Shown here: positions 40,678 through 48,589 of the stretch, piece by piece | Layout of the letters: each line of letters starts with the position of its first letter | Position numbering within the stretch: position 1 is the stretch's first letter | Assembly: GCA_910575265.1 (NCBI GenBank) | Contig: CAJTEA010000001.1 | Span: 62,001-126,000, forward strand | From: Oscillospiraceae bacterium | Lineage (GTDB): Bacteria > Bacillota > Clostridia > Oscillospirales > Oscillospiraceae | Reading direction: 5' to 3' | Length of the DNA stretch: 64,000 nt | Position numbers and translations under genes: made by a program | Notes under the pieces: model-generated | What the model saw: the letters and a program-made list of their open reading frames with translations, nothing else | What the model was told of the DNA's origin: nothing | The model's database searches: none

Positions 40678-40833
40678 ATGGCTAAAACTGAGACGCAGGT
40701 CAGCTTTCGGGTGACCAATGAATTTAAAGAACGATTAGAAGCGCAAGCCGACAGGGAGCGTCGCAGCGTTGCAAACATGGTCCGTAACGTTGTGGAAGAC
40801 TATTTGCGGGAAAAGGAAAAAGAAGCGGAATAA
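40678..40833 (+). CDS. Ribbon-helix-helix DNA-binding protein
   Basis: 51 aa, from ATG 40678 with ribosome site AAAAGGAGG. The sequence begins MAKTETQVSFRVTNEFKERL and has the Arc/CopG pattern: a short beta strand (TQVSFRV), a helix (NEFKERLEAQADRE), then RRSVANMVRNVVEDYLREKE. Dimers of such proteins insert a beta ribbon into the major groove. Codon use is more AT-rich than in neighbouring genes. It faces the 50-aa gene divergently, with phased repeats between. RHH proteins are often antitoxins or plasmid-type repressors, but no toxin gene follows, only a 19-codon frame. Confidence 0.8.
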   Translation: MAKTETQVSFRVTNEFKERLEAQADRERRSVANMVRNVVEDYLREKEKEAE

Positions 40834-40884
40834 TCGGACAAGCCGTCGCTTTGGCACTATGATAAACCAAGAGAGGAGATTATT

Positions 40885-40944
40885 ATGCCGAAAATTGGCG
40901 CTCAGCCTGGATTTTATGCGACAAAAAATGGAGGGCCTGGTTGA
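40885..40944 (+). CDS. 19-codon reading frame after the RHH gene
   Basis: MPKIGAQPGFYATKNGGPG, preceded by a strong ribosome site (GAGAGGAGATTATT). It could be a tiny peptide gene or the remnant start of a lost downstream gene, whose body would have been removed up to the terminator at 40965. I have no family match. Confidence 0.3.
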   Translation: MPKIGAQPGFYATKNGGPG

Positions 40945-40964
40945 CAGAAAAAGGAAACAGAATA

Positions 40965-41011
40965 AAGCCCGTCCGGAGCGGATCAATCGCGCCGGACGGG
41001 CTTGCGTTTTT
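40965..41011. terminator. Bidirectional terminator, RHH gene and ileS
   Basis: AAGCCCGTCCGG (40965-40976) pairs perfectly with CCGGACGGGCTT (40992-41003), followed on the plus strand by GCGTTTTTA. On the minus strand it directly follows the ileS stop. Confidence 0.88.
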
Positions 41012-43784
41012 ACTCGATTTCGATGGCGGGCACCACCTTGGCGCACCGGGGGCAGAGAGTGGGGTGTTTGGCGTCGCTGCCCACGGAGGGCAGGACCTTC
41101 CAGCAGCGCTCGCACTTCTGGCCGGCGGCGGGCTCCACGTCTACCTTCAGGATATTCATATCGCTCTTTTGGACCTCCGCCTGGGAGACAATGAGGATAT
41201 CAGCCAGCGTATCCGCGTCCATCCTATCCAGAGCGGTCTCAAAGGAGGGCACGGTGAGGACAATCTTCGCCTCCAGGCTCTTGCCGATCTTCTTCTCGTT
41301 CCGGGCGGTCTCCAGGGCCTGGTTGACCACATCCCGCAGCTTGATGATCTTGTCCCAACGCTCCATAGCGTCTCCGTCCAGGGCGTACTCGGCAAAGGGC
41401 TGGTTCATCTCGTTGAGCAGGACGTTCCGGGGGTCATCCCCGTCCCGGTGGGGCATAGCCAGCCAGATCTCGTCGCAGGTGAAGGCCAGGATGGGGGCGA
41501 AGAGCTTGGTGATGGTGTCCAGAATGAGCCACAGGGCGGTCTGGGCGGAGCGGCGGAGCAGGCCGTTCTTCTCCTCGCAATAGAGCCGGTCCTTGATGAT
41601 GTCCAGATAGAAGGAGCTGAGCTCCACCACGCAGAAATCGTTGATGGCGTGAGACACCACATGGAACTCGTAGTTGTCATAAGCGGTAAAGCATCTCTCA
41701 ATCAGGGCGTTGAGCTTGGTGACAGCCCAGCGGTCCAGTTCCACCATCTCCTCCGGCCTGACCAGGTTATTGGGGTCGAAGCCGTCCAGGTTGCCCAGGC
41801 AGTACCGGGCGGTATTGCGGAACTTCAGGTAGTTCTGGGAGAGCTGCTTGAAGATAACCTCTGAGCCGCACACGTCCACATGGTAGTTGGCGGAGCCGGC
41901 CCACAGGCGGATCAGGTCCGCGCCGTACTTGTTAAAAATGTCGGCGGGGTCCACACCGTTGCCCAGGGACTTGTGCATGGCCCGGCCCTGGGTGTCCACG
42001 GTCCAGCCGTGGGTGACGCACTCCTTAAAGGGAGCGCCCTTGCCCAGCGCGCCCACGGCGGTGAGCAGGGAGGACTGGAACCAGCCCCGGTACTGGTCCA
42101 GGCCCTCCATATAGACGGTGGCGGGCCAGAAGCCCTGGTCCTTCCGCATGGAGGCGAAGTGGGTGGAGCCGGAGTCGAACCAGCCGTCCAGGGTGTCCTC
42201 CTCCTTGGTGAAGGCGGACTTGCTCCCGCAGTGGGGGCAGGCGAAGTCCTTGGGGAGGATGTCCGCCGCCGCTACCTCATACCAGGCGTTGGAGCCCTTC
42301 TCGCCAAAGAGCTTGGACACGGCCCCGATGGTCTCGTCGGTGCAGATGGGCTTGCCGCAGTCGGCGCAGTAGAACACCGGAATGGGCAGGCCCCACCGGC
42401 GCTGGCGGCTGATGCACCAGTCGGCCCGCTCCTGAATCATGGACTTCATCCGGTCAATGCCCCAGCCGGGCAGCCAGCGCACGTTGTCACAGGCGGCCAC
42501 GGCGGCATCCTTGAAGGACTCCACCGAGCAGAACCACTGGGGGGTGGCCCGGAAGATGATGGGGTTCTTGCACCGCCAGCAGTGGGGGTAGGAGTGGACG
42601 ATGTCCTCGGAGGCGAACAGGGCGCCGCTCTCCTTCATATCGGCCAGGATAACGGGGTTGGACTCATCGGTTTTCATCCCGGCATACTTTCCGGCGTAGT
42701 CGGTGTGGCGGCCCCGGTCGTCCACGGGGACCACCATGTCGATCTTATAGCGCTTACAGGTCTCGTAGTCGTCCGCGCCGAAGCCCGGGGCGGTGTGGAC
42801 GCAGCCGGTGCCGGAGTCCATAGTGACGTACTCGGCGGTGCAAAGCTGGGAGGTCTTGTCCAGGAAGGGGTGCTGGGCCAGCATATACTCAAAGTCAGAG
42901 CCGGTGAAGGTGGCGACGGTCTCATAATTCTCGATGCCGCCCACCTTCATCACCTTGTCCCGCAGGGCCTCGGCCAGGATATACATCTCCCCGTTGTCCG
43001 CCTTTACCAGTACGTAGCTGTCCCGGGGGTGGAGGGCGATGGCCAGGTTGCCGGGCAGGGTCCAGATGGTGGTGGTCCAGATAAGGAAGTACATCTTGGA
43101 CACATCGCCGTACTGTCCCAGCTTGCCCTGGTCGTCCTTCACCTGGAACTTCACGTAGACAGTGGTGCAGGGGTCGTCCTGATACTCGATCTCCGCCTCG
43201 GCCAGGGCGGTCTCGTCGTGGGGGCACCAGTACACCGGCTTGAGGCCCTTATAGATATAGCCGTTTTTGTACATGGCCCCGAAGATCTTGACCTCCTCGG
43301 CCTCGAAGGAGGGGGCCATGGTGAGGTAGGGGTTCTCCCAGTCGCCAATCACGCCCATCCGCTTGAAGCCCTCCCGCTGCACGTCCACATAGTGCTGGGC
43401 GAACTCGTGACAGGCGGTGCGGAACTCGGGCACCGACATGGCCTTGCGGTTGAGCTTGTTCTGCTTGATGATGGCGGACTCGATGGGCATGCCGTGGTTG
43501 TCCCAGCCGGGGATATAGGGGGTGAGGTAGCCCCGCATGGCGGCGGCGCGGGTCATGAAGTCCTTGATGGACTTGTTCAGGGCGTGGCCCATGTGCAGCG
43601 CGCCGTTGGAGAAGGGAGGGCCGTCGTGGAGGCTGTAAAGGGGTTTTCCTTCATTCTTCTTCAGCAGCTCGCGGTAGAGGTCCATCTCCTCCCAGCGTTT
43701 CAGCATGTCGGGCTCCCGCTTGGGCAGGCCGCCCCGCATGGGGAAGTCGGTCTTGGGCAGATTGATAGTCTTGTTGTAATCCAT
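41010..43784 (-). CDS. ileS: Isoleucyl-tRNA synthetase
   Basis: 924 aa class I synthetase. The HIGH box is HMGH (64-67) in PPFSNGALHMGHALNK. The KMSKS-equivalent reads AMHKSLGN, keeping the second lysine. The editing domain (CP1) lies between, with WTTTIWTLPGN. A C-terminal zinc finger is CERCWKV and CPRC. The gene follows a small zinc-ribbon gene by 29 nt and lacks its own leader; the nearest regulatory signal is an isoleucine-type T-box 2.7 kb upstream on the same strand, with four genes between and no terminator or promoter that I can see in the short gaps (12-29 nt). Confidence 0.97.
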   Translation of the reverse strand: MDYNKTINLPKTDFPMRGGLPKREPDMLKRWEEMDLYRELLKKNEGKPLYSLHDGPPFSNGALHMGHALNKSIKDFMTRAAAMRGYLTPYIPGWDNHGMPIESAIIKQNKLNRKAMSVPEFRTACHEFAQHYVDVQREGFKRMGVIGDWENPYLTMAPSFEAEEVKIFGAMYKNGYIYKGLKPVYWCPHDETALAEAEIEYQDDPCTTVYVKFQVKDDQGKLGQYGDVSKMYFLIWTTTIWTLPGNLAIALHPRDSYVLVKADNGEMYILAEALRDKVMKVGGIENYETVATFTGSDFEYMLAQHPFLDKTSQLCTAEYVTMDSGTGCVHTAPGFGADDYETCKRYKIDMVVPVDDRGRHTDYAGKYAGMKTDESNPVILADMKESGALFASEDIVHSYPHCWRCKNPIIFRATPQWFCSVESFKDAAVAACDNVRWLPGWGIDRMKSMIQERADWCISRQRRWGLPIPVFYCADCGKPICTDETIGAVSKLFGEKGSNAWYEVAAADILPKDFACPHCGSKSAFTKEEDTLDGWFDSGSTHFASMRKDQGFWPATVYMEGLDQYRGWFQSSLLTAVGALGKGAPFKECVTHGWTVDTQGRAMHKSLGNGVDPADIFNKYGADLIRLWAGSANYHVDVCGSEVIFKQLSQNYLKFRNTARYCLGNLDGFDPNNLVRPEEMVELDRWAVTKLNALIERCFTAYDNYEFHVVSHAINDFCVVELSSFYLDIIKDRLYCEEKNGLLRRSAQTALWLILDTITKLFAPILAFTCDEIWLAMPHRDGDDPRNVLLNEMNQPFAEYALDGDAMERWDKIIKLRDVVNQALETARNEKKIGKSLEAKIVLTVPSFETALDRMDADTLADILIVSQAEVQKSDMNILKVDVEPAAGQKCERCWKVLPSVGSDAKHPTLCPRCAKVVPAIEIE

Positions 43785-43813
43785 TTATGTGTTCCTCCTT
43801 TTATGGTAAGTGG

Positions 43814-44068
43814 TCAGTCTTTGTTTTCAAAGGAAAATAGTATGGCGCCACAGCTCCGGCAAATCGTACCGGAGTACTGGGGAAGCGCGGAGAGGGCTTG
43901 GGGCGAAAAAGCGGACTTGGTGTGGTCTCCGACGGGACGCAGACGCACGGCATCCTTTGGCCGTTGGAAATTTTTCAATTTTTCCTGTTCGGATGTCCAC
44001 CACAAGTAGCCACGCAGGGAATACACGGCTCCCGGCTCCATTTCCTTTCCACAGTTTGGACAGTTCAT
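43814..44068 (-). CDS. Small zinc-ribbon protein
   Basis: 84 aa. Starts MNCPNCGKEMEPGAVY and ends TICRSCGAILFSFENKD, so two CxxC pairs form one zinc ribbon around an insertion of about 60 residues with a Trp-rich and basic middle. It resembles small zinc-ribbon proteins of unknown role (DUF6487-like, from memory). Ribosome site AAGGAGGAAG. It lies directly before ileS in the T-box operon. Confidence 0.75.
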   Translation of the reverse strand: MNCPNCGKEMEPGAVYSLRGYLWWTSEQEKLKNFQRPKDAVRLRPVGDHTKSAFSPQALSALPQYSGTICRSCGAILFSFENKD

Positions 44069-44082
44069 CCCAGGCTTCCTCC

Positions 44083-44685
44083 TTAAAAGTAATAATCCCG
44101 CCGCCAGCGGTCCCCATGCAGACTGTCGCAGGACGCCTCGTCAATGTGCCACTCCTCCGCCTCGCGTTTGAGGACAAAGCGGTATTTTTGAAAATAGCTG
44201 TAGCATTGGGCGCTGTGCCCGCCGCGTTTCGCATCCTCCACCAGATAGCGCACATCCGGGTCGGACAGGTCAAAGGGTATGCTGTCCTTGTCGGGGACCA
44301 GCTGCACCACAGCCTTTCCGGCGCTTTTCATGGTAATAATCATCTGACAGCCAGTATTCACGCAGTTGAACGAGGAGGGGAAGTGCTCTGCGTGGAGACA
44401 GTCCCGCCGCTGGGCAATCATTTTCTGCGTACAGTGGGGGTCCAGCAGGGCGGCGAAGCGGCGCTTCATCTCCTCTTTCCAGTCTTGGATGTCGGTAAAT
44501 TCCCTGCGCACGCCGTCCTTAAACTCGATAACCTGCCCCTTTTTGCACAGGCGGGTGTACTGCGCAAAACTCTTATTCTCCATGGCCGCCAGCTCCCGCA
44601 GCAGGGCCGTCAGTGTCTGGGCGGCTTCCTCCGCTGTGGACCGGAATTTTTCCGGGGTGTCCCGCGCGACAAGCTTGACTGTCAT
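44083..44685 (-). CDS. Hypothetical protein in the T-box operon
   Basis: 200 aa from the ATG at 44685, 7 nt after GAGGGGG (a GTG two codons earlier is possible). The N-terminal half is helical and basic (TPEKFRSTAEEAAQTLTALL, DWKEEMKRRFAALL); the C-terminal half has Cys, His and Trp residues scattered without a clear metal motif. No signal peptide or TM. I recognise no family. Gaps of 12 nt to the upstream and 14 nt to the downstream gene place it in the operon. Confidence 0.72.
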   Translation of the reverse strand: MTVKLVARDTPEKFRSTAEEAAQTLTALLRELAAMENKSFAQYTRLCKKGQVIEFKDGVRREFTDIQDWKEEMKRRFAALLDPHCTQKMIAQRRDCLHAEHFPSSFNCVNTGCQMIITMKSAGKAVVQLVPDKDSIPFDLSDPDVRYLVEDAKRGGHSAQCYSYFQKYRFVLKREAEEWHIDEASCDSLHGDRWRRDYYF

Positions 44686-44697
44686 AACCACACCCCC

Positions 44698-45453
44698 TCA
44701 GCTCACCAGGACGATCCGGTCCCGGGCGGGGAAGTGGATGTTCAGGCCCATTTTCCACAGGGCGAAGTAGCCGTGGAAGGGGTTTTCCTGTTCGGTGTCG
44801 TACATGGGCCACTGGAGATAATGGGACAGGTCGTAGTCACAGCCGATGTGGTACAGGGCCTCGGACATCAGCCCGATATCCTCGCAGCCCTTCTGGTATT
44901 CCAGCTCCTCCTGACACCACTCGGTCAGGTCGTCCAGGTCCACCGTCTGGATGCCCTCTCCGGTAATCCACGCCTGGCGGACCTGTTCCTCAAAGTCTCG
45001 GCCCTCCTGGCCGGAGAGAAATTCGATCTTCGCGTCCTCGTCCAGGGGCGGGTCCTCGTCAAATTCCTCCACATAGATGCGGTTGATGGCCTTGACATAG
45101 GTCCGGGCAGCGTCGATGGCGGCCTGTTTGTTCTCCTCCGAAAACCGGGCGAAGAAGTAGGCGGCGTAGGCGGTCTGGCCGGTGGGGGTGGTGCTGGTGG
45201 CGGTATCTTTGCTGGCCTCGTCAATCTCCAGCAGTCCCTGGAGCATGTCCAGCCCCGGCTGGCCGTAGAGGGCCAGGATGGGCCGCAGGCGCTCCAGATT
45301 GCCGCCCCGCAGGTCCTGAATCAGGAAGGGCGGCACCGCCTCCATCTCCAGGTCATACTCATGCTCCTCGAAAATTTCCTTCAGAAGCGGATCCTGCTGG
45401 ATCGGCTCTATCCAGCCTTCGGGCAGATATTCCCGGCATTCGTCTATGGTCAT
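44698..45453 (-). CDS. Hypothetical acidic protein in the T-box operon
   Basis: 251 aa, very acidic (EEFDEDPPLDEDAKIEF, about 133-149), cytoplasmic, mostly helical, with a conserved-looking C-terminus rich in aromatic residues (YHIGCDYDLSHYLQWPMYDT). No domain recognised. AAGGAGG precedes the ATG and the gap to the DUF1963 gene is 18 nt. Size, charge and pairing with a DUF1963 protein resemble immunity-type or stress proteins of polymorphic loci, but this is weak inference. Confidence 0.72.
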   Translation of the reverse strand: MTIDECREYLPEGWIEPIQQDPLLKEIFEEHEYDLEMEAVPPFLIQDLRGGNLERLRPILALYGQPGLDMLQGLLEIDEASKDTATSTTPTGQTAYAAYFFARFSEENKQAAIDAARTYVKAINRIYVEEFDEDPPLDEDAKIEFLSGQEGRDFEEQVRQAWITGEGIQTVDLDDLTEWCQEELEYQKGCEDIGLMSEALYHIGCDYDLSHYLQWPMYDTEQENPFHGYFALWKMGLNIHFPARDRIVLVS

Positions 45454-45471
45454 AGCGGTCTCCTCCTTGTA

Positions 45472-46428
45472 TCACGATGTGGCCCAGTAGCCCAGCACCT
45501 GGGAGAAGTCCCGGTTTTTCAGGTCCTCGGGCCGGATCAGGATGTTCAGCGCGCCGAACCCGCCCAGGTACAGGTCCATCTCCGGAAACTCCCCCGCCGG
45601 GAAGTCAGTGAAGTCGTCGCGGAGCTGGAACAGCAGGATGTCCCAGGCGGCCCGCTCCTCGTCGTCCTCCCGGATGTCATACTGCTCGAAATAGGCGTAG
45701 CCCCCCAGCTTGCAGCCCCCGGACTCGATTTGGTCACGGACGCGGCGCAGGGTCTCCCGCTCCTCATCGGTCTCGTCCCGCAGCTCGTAGGGCATGAACT
45801 CCTCCGGGTCCGCCCCCGGCAGGCGGCGCTCCAGCTCAGCGGCAAAGAGATCATCGAAGCGGAAATCGTTGTCCCCAATCACATCCTGGACCACCGGGCG
45901 GAAGGAAATTTTCAGCGGATGGGCGGGGATGCGCCACAACTCGGCGCGGCCCTCCTCGATGTCCTTCAAGTCAAATTTGTGGGCGGGCCGGGGCATGTTT
46001 TTCTTGCTGGCCTCCTCCCAGGGAACCGCCATTTTGGCCTGGCACTCCGCCTCGGTGACGGTGCCGTCCACCTCCTCGTAGTAGACCACCCGCCAGCTGT
46101 TCTGCTCCTCGCACTCCCCGTCGTAAAAGCCAAAGCCGCCGTCGGCGTCAAAGTCGGAGGCGAAGAGCTGGAAAATCCCCCGGTCAGGGAAACCGTCCAG
46201 ATGGGGCATTTGGGCAAAGTTGATCTGGGCGCACAGCCACAGCTGGCTTCCTTTTTCGTCGGTGGGGATTTCGCCGTTCCGGGGCACGTAAGGGACCCCG
46301 CCCAGGTGGCTGTCCGCAATCCCGAAGGGCTCTTTGCTGAACTCCAGATAGCAGGCGGGCCGCTTGCTTTGCTCCTGAATTTGGTTGACAATCTCCTGGC
46401 ACAGCTGAATTTTTTCCAGATTGGTCAT
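45472..46428 (-). CDS. YwqG-like DUF1963 protein, first gene after the T-box
   Basis: 318 aa from the ATG at 46428; the longer open frame upstream is the T-box RNA and is not coding. DUF1963/YwqG signatures: SHLGGVPYVPRNGEIPTDEK, LWLCAQINFAQMPHLDGFPD, GIFQLFASDFD, KLGGYAYFEQYDIR and ILLFQL near the end. Function of this family is unknown; many members are found near polymorphic toxin genes. Here it is the direct downstream gene of an Ile-type T-box terminator, which would place it, and the genes after it, under uncharged tRNA-Ile control. Confidence 0.82.
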   Translation of the reverse strand: MTNLEKIQLCQEIVNQIQEQSKRPACYLEFSKEPFGIADSHLGGVPYVPRNGEIPTDEKGSQLWLCAQINFAQMPHLDGFPDRGIFQLFASDFDADGGFGFYDGECEEQNSWRVVYYEEVDGTVTEAECQAKMAVPWEEASKKNMPRPAHKFDLKDIEEGRAELWRIPAHPLKISFRPVVQDVIGDNDFRFDDLFAAELERRLPGADPEEFMPYELRDETDEERETLRRVRDQIESGGCKLGGYAYFEQYDIREDDEERAAWDILLFQLRDDFTDFPAGEFPEMDLYLGGFGALNILIRPEDLKNRDFSQVLGYWATS

Positions 46429-46447
46429 CTGTATCCGCTCCTTTCCC

Positions 46448-46705
46448 AAAATGAAAACGCCCCTGTCTCTGCAAAGAGACAAAGGCGCGAACCTCTGCGG
46501 TACCACTCTTCTTGCCGGGGCGTGAAAGCCCGGCCACTCAAGATAAGCCCGGTAACGGGGGCGTCCGGAGGGGCTTACTGCGATTCGGCCCTCAGCTCCA
46601 AGGTGATGTTCACCGTCCCCTCCCGTCCGCCTTGCACCAAACGGCGGCTCTCTTCGCGTCTCGGGGGCGGGTACTCGTCCTTTTCCGCGCATGTTCCATA
46701 TGTGT
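46448..46705 (-). promoter_or_regulatory. T-box riboswitch, isoleucine specifier
   Basis: On the minus strand the leader has GGACGAGTA at the base of stem I (46680-46672) and a specifier-loop strand GGTGAACATCACC (46614-46602). It has the T-box core AGAGTGGTACCGC (46510-46498), and a terminator CGCCTTTGTCTC paired with GAGACAGGGGCG, followed by TTTTCATTTT (46487-46448). Pairing of AAGG and CCTT around the loop makes AUC (46607-46605), followed by a conserved A, the best specifier, i.e. Ile. Reading one base earlier would give CAU (His), which fits the context less well because ileS is on the same transcript. Uncharged tRNA would bind the T-box bulge and allow read-through. Confidence 0.9.
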
Positions 46706-46710
46706 TCCAT

Positions 46711-46739
46711 ATCTTATCCGGTTTTTGCGGGGCTGTCAA
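46711..46739 (-). promoter_or_regulatory. Sigma-A promoter of the T-box operon
   Basis: Minus strand TTGACA (46739-46734), 17-nt spacer, TAAGAT (46716-46711), starting only 22 nt after the upstream nanA-like stop. Confidence 0.85.
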
Positions 46740-46761
46740 GAGGAAAAGTGGACAAATCCGG

Positions 46762-47655
46762 TTATTCCGCCACCAGATTCTGGTCCAGCACGCCGTCCAC
46801 ATAGTCCTTCTGCTCCTGGGTCAGGGGGGAGAAGGGGGGCCGGGGCATGCCCACTGGGCAGCCCTGGCGGGCCAGCTCATACTTGATGGCGGGGATCAGC
46901 CCCACCCGGCACATAGCCTCCATGCAGTTGTTGGCTTTATGCTGGAGCTCCAGCGCGGCGGTACGCTCCCCGGCGTTGAAGAGGTCAAAAATTTTCTTAT
47001 AGTGAGGGAGCATCATATTAAAGGTACTGCCGATGGATCCGACGCAGCCCAGGGCCTGTCCGGCCACCATGGTCTCATCGTAGCCGTCAAAGGCGATCAG
47101 GTCGGGGTTCAGGTTCAGGACGCGCTCCATCTGGAACAGGTTGTAGTTGGTCTGCTTCACCCCCAGAATCGCCCCGCTGCGGAAGAGCTGGACGTAATCC
47201 GGGTCAGCGGCGCTGAACTCCTTGTGGGTATTTCCGGGGAAATTGTAAATGAGCACCGGCTCGCCGGAGGCCTCGGCGATATCGTAGTAGTAGCGGCAGA
47301 TCTCCTTGGGGGAGAAGCCGTAGTAAAAGGGCGGGGTGGCGGCGGTGAAGTCAAAGCCCATGGCCATGGCGGCTTTGGCGTAGCGCGCCGCCTCGGCGGT
47401 GGAGATGGCCCCCACATGGGCGATGAGGTTGGTCTTCCCCGCGAAGGCGGAAGCGGCCTGAAAGACCTCCACCCGCTCCCCCTCGGTGAGCAGGAAGCAC
47501 TCCCCGCTGCTGCCGCCCACAAAAAATCCGGCGGCGCCCTCCTTCAAATTGCGCTCCATCACCCGCTGGAGGGCTCCGCCGTCTATCCTCCCGGCCTCGT
47601 CATAAGCGGTGATGCTGGCGGAGTAGATGCCGCCCAGTTGTTTCTTTGGTTTCAT
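46762..47655 (-). CDS. N-acetylneuraminate lyase / DapA-family aldolase
   Basis: 297 aa from the ATG at 47655 (AAGGAGA 7 nt upstream). Class I aldolase with GGSSGECFLL (phosphate or carboxylate loop, about 47-56), the Tyr of LIYNFPGNT (about 136) and the Schiff-base Lys of ILGVKQTNYN (about 166). GSIGSTFNMMLPHYKKI is the NanA-type rather than DapA-type ending. Probably splits sialic acid to ManNAc and pyruvate, or a related keto-acid. No other nan gene is present. Last gene of dnaD-dnaI-lspA-rluD-nanA; functionally it does not match its operon. Confidence 0.82.
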   Translation of the reverse strand: MKPKKQLGGIYSASITAYDEAGRIDGGALQRVMERNLKEGAAGFFVGGSSGECFLLTEGERVEVFQAASAFAGKTNLIAHVGAISTAEAARYAKAAMAMGFDFTAATPPFYYGFSPKEICRYYYDIAEASGEPVLIYNFPGNTHKEFSAADPDYVQLFRSGAILGVKQTNYNLFQMERVLNLNPDLIAFDGYDETMVAGQALGCVGSIGSTFNMMLPHYKKIFDLFNAGERTAALELQHKANNCMEAMCRVGLIPAIKYELARQGCPVGMPRPPFSPLTQEQKDYVDGVLDQNLVAE

Positions 47656-47680
47656 ACCCATTCTCCTTTTCGTTGAAAAA

Positions 47681-48589
47681 TCAGCGGTTCAGTTTCCGCA
47701 GAATCTCCTGAAACCAGCCGGGCAGAGGGCATTCCAGCTCCACTGTTTTCCCGGTGGAGGGGTGGACAAACCGCAGCCGCCGGGCGTGGAGGCACTGCCC
47801 CGCCAGACCGGGGACCGGCTTTTTCGCTCCGTACACCGTATCCCCCAGGAGGGGATGGCCGATGGAGGCCAGATGGACCCGGATCTGGTGGGTGCGGCCG
47901 GTCTCCAGCCGGCACTCCACATGGGCATACCCCGGATACCGGGCCAGAACCGACCAGTGGGTCACCGCCTCCCGGCCGTTTTTACGGTCGATGGCCATTT
48001 TTTTCCGGTCCACCGGGTGCCGGCCAATGGGGGCGTCCACCGTGCCGCTGTCCTCCTTCAGCCCGCCCACCGCCACCGCCTCGTAGGTCCGGGCCAGAGA
48101 GTGGTCCTGAAGCTGAGCGGCCAGGGCCAGGTGGGCCCTGTCGTTCTTGGCGGCGATAATCAGGCCGGAGGTGTCCCGGTCGATGCGGTGGACAATACCG
48201 GGACGCAGCTCGCCATTGATTCCGGACAATGAAGCTCCACAGTGGTATAGCAGCGCGTTGACCAATGTGCCGTCCGGATGGCCCGGCGCGGGGTGGACCA
48301 CCAGTCCCACCGGCTTGTTGACCACGATCACGTCGCCGTCCTCATAGACCACATCCAAAGGGAGCTTCTGGGGGGCCAGATCGACCGCCTCCGGGTCGGG
48401 GAGGGCCACCGTCAGCACCTGTCCGGGAGCGGGTCTGTGGTTTTTCCGCACCGGCGCTCCGTCCAGGGTGACGCCTCCCCGCTCCAGCAGCTTCTGGGCG
48501 GCGGAGCGGGTCAGCTCCGGGACAAGACGGGAGATCAGGGCGTCCGCCCGCTCCCCGGCCCGATCAGCGGTCAGTGTCAGCGTTGTCAT
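47681..48589 (-). CDS. rluD: RluD-family rRNA pseudouridine synthase
   Basis: 302 aa. S4 domain (LTRSAAQKLLERGGVTLDG, about 26-44), then the catalytic box GIVHRIDRDTSGLIIAAK with the essential Asp (about 138), and the family C-terminal LETGRTHQIRVHLASIGHPL. It isomerises uridines in 23S rRNA. Its start overlaps the lspA end by 26 nt; lspA followed by an RluD-type gene is widely conserved in Firmicutes. Which position it modifies cannot be told from sequence. Confidence 0.93.
   Translation of the reverse strand: MTTLTLTADRAGERADALISRLVPELTRSAAQKLLERGGVTLDGAPVRKNHRPAPGQVLTVALPDPEAVDLAPQKLPLDVVYEDGDVIVVNKPVGLVVHPAPGHPDGTLVNALLYHCGASLSGINGELRPGIVHRIDRDTSGLIIAAKNDRAHLALAAQLQDHSLARTYEAVAVGGLKEDSGTVDAPIGRHPVDRKKMAIDRKNGREAVTHWSVLARYPGYAHVECRLETGRTHQIRVHLASIGHPLLGDTVYGAKKPVPGLAGQCLHARRLRFVHPSTGKTVELECPLPGWFQEILRKLNR

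Noticed and set aside
40678-40944. Toxin-antitoxin module made of the RHH gene and the 19-codon frame
   Set aside because: RHH antitoxins are often followed by a toxin gene, but here only a tiny frame and a terminator follow. There is no toxin domain to support the claim.
45472-46710. A 94-codon N-terminal extension of the DUF1963 protein
   Set aside because: The bases are the T-box RNA (conserved core and terminator), and a ribosome site precedes the ATG at 46428.
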